From the NCBI GenBank assembly GCA_002737595.1, contig NSHZ01000057.1:1-10599 (forward strand): a stretch of DNA of 10,599 nucleotides, read 5' to 3'. The first letter of the stretch is position 1. Each line of letters starts with the position of its first letter. Under the pieces are notes generated by a model. That model did not search any database. It worked only from the letters and a program-made list of their open reading frames with translations, and was not told the origin of the DNA. A program made the translations under genes and the position numbers. Shown one piece after another: positions 6,780-10,599 of the stretch. Source of the stretch: Actinomycetota bacterium (GTDB taxonomy: Bacteria; Actinomycetota; Actinomycetes; Nanopelagicales; Nanopelagicaceae).

Positions 6780-7025
6780 ATGGCTACTTATCAACTCCGC
6801 CTCGCACTGCCCGACCGTCCCGGATCCCTAGGCATGGTCGCTTCGGCCATCGGATTCGCCGGGTGCAATATCCGCAGCCTTGCGGTGGTCGAGAACTCAG
6901 ATGGCCGAGCGCTTGATGACTTTGTGGTCAACATCCCAGGGAGCGACCCAGGCGATTTGATTACCGTCTTGAGTGATATTTCTGGCGTGGAGATTCTCAG
7001 CGCTTTCCCCGTTGAGGGTGAGTAG
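6780..7025 (+). CDS. Stand-alone ACT-domain protein
   Basis: The product has 81 residues and consists almost entirely of one ACT domain. The first strand YQLRLALPDRPGSLG (4-18) contains the DRPG turn that binds amino acids in this family. It is followed by a helix (VASAIGFAG), a strand IRSLAVVEN, and the second half DDFVVNIP with a helix and GVEILSAFP. ACT domains sense amino acids and dimerise to control enzymes, but no catalytic partner is fused here. An AAGGA Shine-Dalgarno (6768-6772) with a 7-nt spacer supports the start. It is divergent from the glutamylation operon across about 100 bp and is followed after 28 nt by glpD, with which it is probably co-transcribed. Whether it senses glutamate or another amino acid for either neighbour is unknown. 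Confidence 0.85.
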   Translation: MATYQLRLALPDRPGSLGMVASAIGFAGCNIRSLAVVENSDGRALDDFVVNIPGSDPGDLITVLSDISGVEILSAFPVEGE

Positions 7026-7053
7026 TTTCGTTCGTGGCGTGTGGTTCGGGTAA

Positions 7054-8697
7054 ATGAATATTTCTTCCCGCGAATCCATTGTAGAGAAATTAGCTTCTGC
7101 AGAATTTGACGTACTCGTGATCGGTGGTGGCGTTACTGGGGTGGGCGCGGCTTTAGATGCAGCCACCCGGGGTCTACGGGTCGCTCTCATCGAAGCAAAT
7201 GATTTTGCATGCGGTACTTCAAGTCGCTCCAGCAAATTAATCCACGGTGGTCTTCGTTATCTTGAACAGTACGACTTCAAATTAGTGCGTGAGGCGCTCA
7301 AGGAACGTGAATTGATGGTCGGGCACACTGCCCCACACTTAGTCTCTGCGGTTTCATTTCTTTTTCCATTGCACGAAGGTGTGAAAGAACGATGGTATGT
7401 GGGCGCAGGTCTCGCGCTCTATGACGCTTTACGTGGCAAGGAGCGGATTCTTCCGGCGCACCGACACGTTTCTCCTCGAAAAATGCGCGAGGTCGCACCT
7501 GCTTTGCGGAGCGACATTCTTAAAGGTGGCATTCTTTACTATGACGCTCAGGTTGATGACGCAAGGCACACCGTCACGATTGCGCGCACTGCAGAACGTT
7601 ACGGGGCCTTAGTTGCCAACCAAGTGGAAGTCATCGCTTTGATTCGAGAAGGTAGCCGCGTTGTAGGGGTCAAAGTCTGTGATCGAGAAAGTGGCCAGGA
7701 GTTTGAAATCAAGAGCGCTACGACAGTGCTCGCGGCGGGAATCTGGAATAGCAAGATCCAAGAAGCCGCCGGGGTTAATCATGGGTACGACATCGCGATG
7801 AGCAAGGGCGTGCACATCGTGCTCCCTAAGAGCGCGATCTCCTTAAAAACCGGCGTGATCCTAAAAACGGCGCTCAGCGTGCTCTTCGTGATCCCGTGGA
7901 AAGAGTTTTGGATTGTCGGCACCACAGATACGCCGTGGACTGGAAGTAAGGAAGAACCGCTCGCAGACCGTGCAGATCTTGATTACATCATTGAGCAGGC
8001 GAACCAAGTTCTTCGTAATCCGCTTAAACTTTCTGACGTTATTTCTGTTTACGCCGGAATCCGGCCGCTAGTTGCACCTACGGAGGCTAGTAGCACAACG
8101 AAAATTTCACGCGAACATGTAGTGGATCATCCACTTGAAGGATTGATTAGTGTGGCCGGTGGAAAGTACACGACTTATCGCATCATGGCGCGAGACGCTA
8201 TCGACGCAGCCGCAAGCGACTTGCTGAGGATCGTCCCTGAATCGTGTACAGAGGAAATTGCTCTACTTGGAGCAGATGGATACTCGGCACTACTCAACAG
8301 GGTGGATGCATTGGCGGTGGCCAATTCACTTTCACGTGAAGTCATCATGCATTTGCTTTCGCGCTACGGCTCACTCTTCGAGGAAGTTCTAGAGCCAGCA
8401 AAACTCGATGCATCACTTCTCGAACGAATTGATCCGAACCTGCCCTACCTTCGAGCTGAGATTAGGTACGCGGTGACACACGAAAAAGCTCTTCACGTGA
8501 GCGATGTATTGATGCGACGCACCCGCATTGCACTTGAAGTGAGTGATCGCGGTGTGGCCGTCGCCCGCATCGTCGCTCAGGTAATGGCCCCGATCCTGGG
8601 TTGGGAGAGCGCTAGATCTGATCGAGAGATTTCTGAGTATGACGCTTTGGTGGCCAGGGAGTTCGCCTCTGAGACCGTGATCGGTGGAGCCGCCTAA
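7054..8697 (+). CDS. glpD: FAD-dependent glycerol-3-phosphate dehydrogenase
   Basis: The product has 547 residues, normal for the GlpD/GlpA family. It oxidises sn-glycerol-3-phosphate to dihydroxyacetone phosphate and passes electrons to quinone at the inner face of the membrane. Visible: the FAD Rossmann motif VIGGGVTGVGAA (22-33) with E47 closing the second strand, the GTSSRSSKLIHGGLRYLEQ signature (54-72), ILYYDAQVDDAR (160-171), YAGIRPL (333-339) and GGKYTTYR (369-376) near the flavin. The C-terminal helical domain runs from about 395 to 520. The start follows the ACT gene by 28 nt and has no strong Shine-Dalgarno. No glpK or glpF is present in the window, so glycerol-3-phosphate may come from phospholipid turnover rather than from glycerol uptake here. 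A complex hairpin follows the stop. Confidence 0.95.
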   Translation: MNISSRESIVEKLASAEFDVLVIGGGVTGVGAALDAATRGLRVALIEANDFACGTSSRSSKLIHGGLRYLEQYDFKLVREALKERELMVGHTAPHLVSAVSFLFPLHEGVKERWYVGAGLALYDALRGKERILPAHRHVSPRKMREVAPALRSDILKGGILYYDAQVDDARHTVTIARTAERYGALVANQVEVIALIREGSRVVGVKVCDRESGQEFEIKSATTVLAAGIWNSKIQEAAGVNHGYDIAMSKGVHIVLPKSAISLKTGVILKTALSVLFVIPWKEFWIVGTTDTPWTGSKEEPLADRADLDYIIEQANQVLRNPLKLSDVISVYAGIRPLVAPTEASSTTKISREHVVDHPLEGLISVAGGKYTTYRIMARDAIDAAASDLLRIVPESCTEEIALLGADGYSALLNRVDALAVANSLSREVIMHLLSRYGSLFEEVLEPAKLDASLLERIDPNLPYLRAEIRYAVTHEKALHVSDVLMRRTRIALEVSDRGVAVARIVAQVMAPILGWESARSDREISEYDALVAREFASETVIGGAA

Positions 8698-8725
8698 ACG
8701 GTCATTTCCGGCGATAGGCGCATTG

Positions 8726-8768
8726 AATTCGGGCGCGCTCGCCGAGGGCGGGAAAGGCGCGCTTAATT
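8726..8768 (+). terminator. Nested hairpin after glpD, candidate terminator
   Basis: Two GCGCGC copies (8733-8738 and 8757-8762) pair to form a stem. The stem extends outward through two G-T pairs to AATT with AATT (8726-8729 and 8765-8768), with one bulged C. Inside lies a second small hairpin, CGCC-GAG-GGCG (8740-8750). The 3' arm ends in TTAATTT, a weak U-run. The position just past glpD suits a terminator, though a structured regulatory RNA element is possible. Confidence 0.4.
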
Positions 8769-8796
8769 TGTGGGAGCAGACTTACGACTCTCCGCC

Positions 8797-8802
8797 TAAA
8801 GT
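8797..8802 (+). promoter_or_regulatory. Possible -10 box for a leaderless CAP-protein transcript
   Basis: TAAAGT fits TANNNT, and its last base is 7 nt before the A of the ATG at 8809, so transcription would begin at or next to the start codon. No -35 at the right distance is convincing. The AAGGG directly abutting the ATG is too close to act as a normal ribosome-binding site. Confidence 0.3.
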
Positions 8803-8808
8803 AAGGGA

Positions 8809-10338
8809 ATGCGAAATCGCACCCTCCCAGGAGCTCTCCTGCTGGCCATGCTGGGTAGCCTCGTTTCGCTCACCGGAAGTAATGCTGCGGTTAAAGCCGA
8901 GAGCCCACTTCCTGGGCTCACAGCGGGCTGGTTTGAAACCATGAATTGGTACCGGACCGCTTCCGGAGTAAAGCCGGTAACGAAGGATGTCGCCCTCTCC
9001 AAGGCGCTCGACGCCCATCTTGCTTACTTGATTAACACCGACAAGGTGCTTCGAGTGGGTGGATTCTCAAGTCCTCACACTGAGAATCCCGCCAGCCCTT
9101 ATTACACAACGGAAGGTGAAGGCGCCGGGAAAGCGAGCAATATTATTTCCGATGCACGGGCCGAGGAGAGTGAGGCCGGCGCGATGGACGCGTGGATGAC
9201 CGCACCTTTTCATGCAATTGGAATATTGCGTGAGGCACTGAAGAGCAGCGCGTTGGCGACAGCTAGCGCCGACACGGGACGTACCTTTTGGGGTCTCAAC
9301 GTTGTTGCTGGTTTAACACCAGGTGTGGCACGTACTAGGAACATTTTCTTTCCCGGAGACGACTCTACGGTGCGCCTCTCTCGTTTCGCAGGTGAGTCTC
9401 CTGAACCACGAGAAGGTTGCCCTGGGGATTATAAAAATTACACAGGGCTGCCGATATTCGCATCGTTGCTCAAAGATCCAACGAAAGATGTCTCGGTAGA
9501 GCTCACTGGCGTGAAGGGTGAATTGATCCCAGAGGACGATCTCTGTGTGCAAACGCAGTACACATTCAAATCAACTGATGCGGTGATGGGTCCCGCGGGT
9601 GCTAAATCATTTACGGGTGAGAACTTGGTCATCATCATTCCAAGGGATCCTCTTGTGAGAGGAACTTATAAGGTAAAAATAAAGCAGGGTGGAGTGCCAG
9701 ATGTAGGTTGGAGTTTTGGCGTGGAGCCAGCGCCAGTGGAAGGTATCGCCAGCGGCATCCCTGAGCAGAAGTTCCCCGTGCGCAGAGCGCTGCAGTGGTC
9801 GCTCGGCAGTGCTGTGAGCGACTATTCACTCACCTCTCAGCGGGTGCGGATATGGGATTGCCCGGAGAATAAATGCACCACAAAGACGGTTATTTATGAT
9901 CGCACATTACCGACTGCGCAAAAGTCTATTGATATTTCTAGTTTTAAAGATGCGTTTTATTTTGTTTGTATTGAACCCATCAACGCAAGTGGAGTGGGTA
10001 AATGTACTTATCAAATAATTCGAGTGGTGAACTTATGTGATACCACGACTTGTTTTGTGGGGAGCACATGGGGTGGCCCAGAATCAAGGTGCTGGCAAAC
10101 TTCTAGCACGGGGATACTCGAAGAGTTGCGCGGAAAGAGTTGGGTGAAAGTCGCTCAGACGAATGCCCTCAAAAGTAAATGCACAAACCCAAAGTACCCC
10201 TACTCCTATGTCGCCAAATATCTAGTCAAATCCGTGGGCGAAAAAACTTTTAGGTGGCGGATCCTTTCCAATGGCAAAGTCTTAGGTTTAACGTTGCCGC
10301 CAGATACGGTGCAATTCCTCTCCAAAACAGGGGTTTAG
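8809..10338 (+). CDS. Secreted CAP (SCP/PR1)-domain protein with cysteine-rich C-terminus
   Basis: The product has 509 residues. Residues 1-30 form a Sec signal peptide: basic MRNR, a hydrophobic core LPGALLLAMLGSLVSL, then a small-residue end SNAAVKA. The CAP domain spans about 40-170: WFETMNWYRTASGVKP (41-56), PHTENP (89-94) with the usual His and Glu, GAMDAWMTAPFHAIGIL (124-140) with a second His, and FWGLNVVAG (160-168). A middle region with GESPEPREGCPG and GLPIF (195-217) is common after such domains. The C-terminal part, from about 311 on, I do not recognise; it holds eight of the protein's ten cysteines (351, 356, 387, 399, 410, 415, 428, 458), suggesting disulfides outside the cell. 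An in-frame stop at 8797-8799 fixes the start. CAP proteins are extracellular with varied roles, such as lipid binding; the role here is unknown. Codons for about residues 365-404 are markedly AT-rich. Confidence 0.88.
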   Translation: MRNRTLPGALLLAMLGSLVSLTGSNAAVKAESPLPGLTAGWFETMNWYRTASGVKPVTKDVALSKALDAHLAYLINTDKVLRVGGFSSPHTENPASPYYTTEGEGAGKASNIISDARAEESEAGAMDAWMTAPFHAIGILREALKSSALATASADTGRTFWGLNVVAGLTPGVARTRNIFFPGDDSTVRLSRFAGESPEPREGCPGDYKNYTGLPIFASLLKDPTKDVSVELTGVKGELIPEDDLCVQTQYTFKSTDAVMGPAGAKSFTGENLVIIIPRDPLVRGTYKVKIKQGGVPDVGWSFGVEPAPVEGIASGIPEQKFPVRRALQWSLGSAVSDYSLTSQRVRIWDCPENKCTTKTVIYDRTLPTAQKSIDISSFKDAFYFVCIEPINASGVGKCTYQIIRVVNLCDTTTCFVGSTWGGPESRCWQTSSTGILEELRGKSWVKVAQTNALKSKCTNPKYPYSYVAKYLVKSVGEKTFRWRILSNGKVLGLTLPPDTVQFLSKTGV

Positions 10339-10414
10339 GGCCTTACTCAGCCCACTCTTCTAGGGCATCTCCTGGTGAATTTCCTGGGAAAGGCAGTTTT
10401 CGGCGATGCGCTGG

Positions 10415-10443
10415 GTGACGGATTTGAGTACCGGGGCTATATT
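10415..10443 (+). promoter_or_regulatory. Predicted promoter of the last, partial gene
   Basis: The -35-like GTGACG (10415-10420, sharing the TGAC core) is 17 bp from TATATT (10438-10443), which matches the -10 consensus at 5 of 6 bases. The expected start near 10450 leaves a leader of about 38 nt before the ATG. This is the best promoter-like sequence I see in the window. The rest of the 149-bp gap from 10339 holds no gene and no convincing terminator. Confidence 0.55.
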
Positions 10444-10487
10444 GCTAATGGGTTCTAGTACAAGTTCCTCACTAAGGCCGGTGAACT

Positions 10488-10599
10488 ATGCGCAGAATTG
10501 CCGCTTTCGCGGCCCTCATTTTCGGGCTGACGACGTTAGTCGCTCTGCCTGCCGTCATTACGGCGGCCCCCGCCGCAGCGCTCTCATGCCTCGCGACCC
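10488..10599 (+). CDS. Exported protein, 5' end only (partial)
   Basis: The window ends after 37 complete codons of this gene. They encode a clear Sec signal peptide: MRRIAAFAAL at the start with two arginines, a hydrophobic core IFGLTTLVALPAVI, then TAAPAAALS, where cleavage after an Ala-x-Ala (about residue 31) is expected. The mature part is too short to identify (only LSCLAT is visible). The cysteine two residues after the likely cleavage site is not in a good lipobox, so a lipoprotein is possible but not favoured. The start is supported by the AAGG (10474-10477) and GGTGA elements upstream and by the promoter before it. It follows another secreted protein on the same strand, so both may belong to a surface or secretome cluster extending beyond the window. 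Function unknown. Confidence 0.75.
   Translation, partial: MRRIAAFAALIFGLTTLVALPAVITAAPAAALSCLAT

Noticed and set aside
10338..10353. GGGC...GCCC stem after the CAP gene as a terminator
   Set aside because: Only four pairs and no following T-run; not convincing.
1..10599. CRISPR arrays, insertion sequences, phage or toxin-antitoxin genes
   Set aside because: No repeat-spacer pattern, transposase, integrase or long inverted repeats are seen on either strand.

Overview
The window looks like a chromosomal core segment of an actinobacterium (Actinomycetota). The base composition is moderate, roughly half G+C by eye, and gene packing is tight. The phylum assignment rests on two things. First, the rph-rdgB pair is followed by a tRNA-Leu and an unusual GroES-like protein of a type I associate with actinobacteria. 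Second, the glutamine-synthetase-like / aldehyde dehydrogenase / SDR cluster has the same order as Mycobacterium tuberculosis Rv2860c (glnA4), Rv2858c (aldC) and Rv2857c. I see no mobile elements, CRISPR arrays or phage genes. A freshwater or small-genome actinobacterium is possible but is only a guess.

Layout. 1-835 (+): the 3' end of rph (RNase PH), then rdgB (XTP/dITP pyrophosphatase). 854-937 (-): tRNA-Leu(UAG) with an encoded CCA. 1001-3129 (+): a compact three-gene unit of a divergent GroES-like protein, a four-helix membrane protein of unknown function and a quinone-oxidoreductase-like MDR enzyme, joined by a 3-nt gap and a 4-nt overlap. A hairpin lies in the convergent gap at about 3134-3160. 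3186-6676 (-): a glnA4-like / aldehyde dehydrogenase / SDR operon transcribed leftward, with a readable promoter and a tandem repeat in its leader. 6780-8697 (+), divergent from it: a small ACT-domain protein, then glpD (FAD glycerol-3-phosphate dehydrogenase). A complex hairpin follows at about 8726-8768. 8809-10338 (+): a secreted CAP-domain protein with a cysteine-rich C-terminal extension. 10488-end (+): the first 37 codons of another exported protein, preceded by a good promoter.

How the genes may work together. The minus-strand operon encodes what is needed to attach glutamate to an amine (GlnA4-like ligase) and then oxidise the adduct twice (SDR as alcohol dehydrogenase, then aldehyde dehydrogenase). 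This fits the glutamylation route proposed for ethanolamine in Streptomyces, or polyamine breakdown. The gamma-glutamyl hydrolase found inside the mycobacterial cluster is absent here. The neighbouring glpD feeds glycerol-3-phosphate into central metabolism. One speculative reading is that this locus handles both halves of phosphoethanolamine-type lipid head groups (ethanolamine and glycerol-3-phosphate).

The least explained parts are the GroES-like / membrane protein / MDR unit and the C-terminal half of the CAP protein, which has ten cysteines and an abrupt AT-rich patch.
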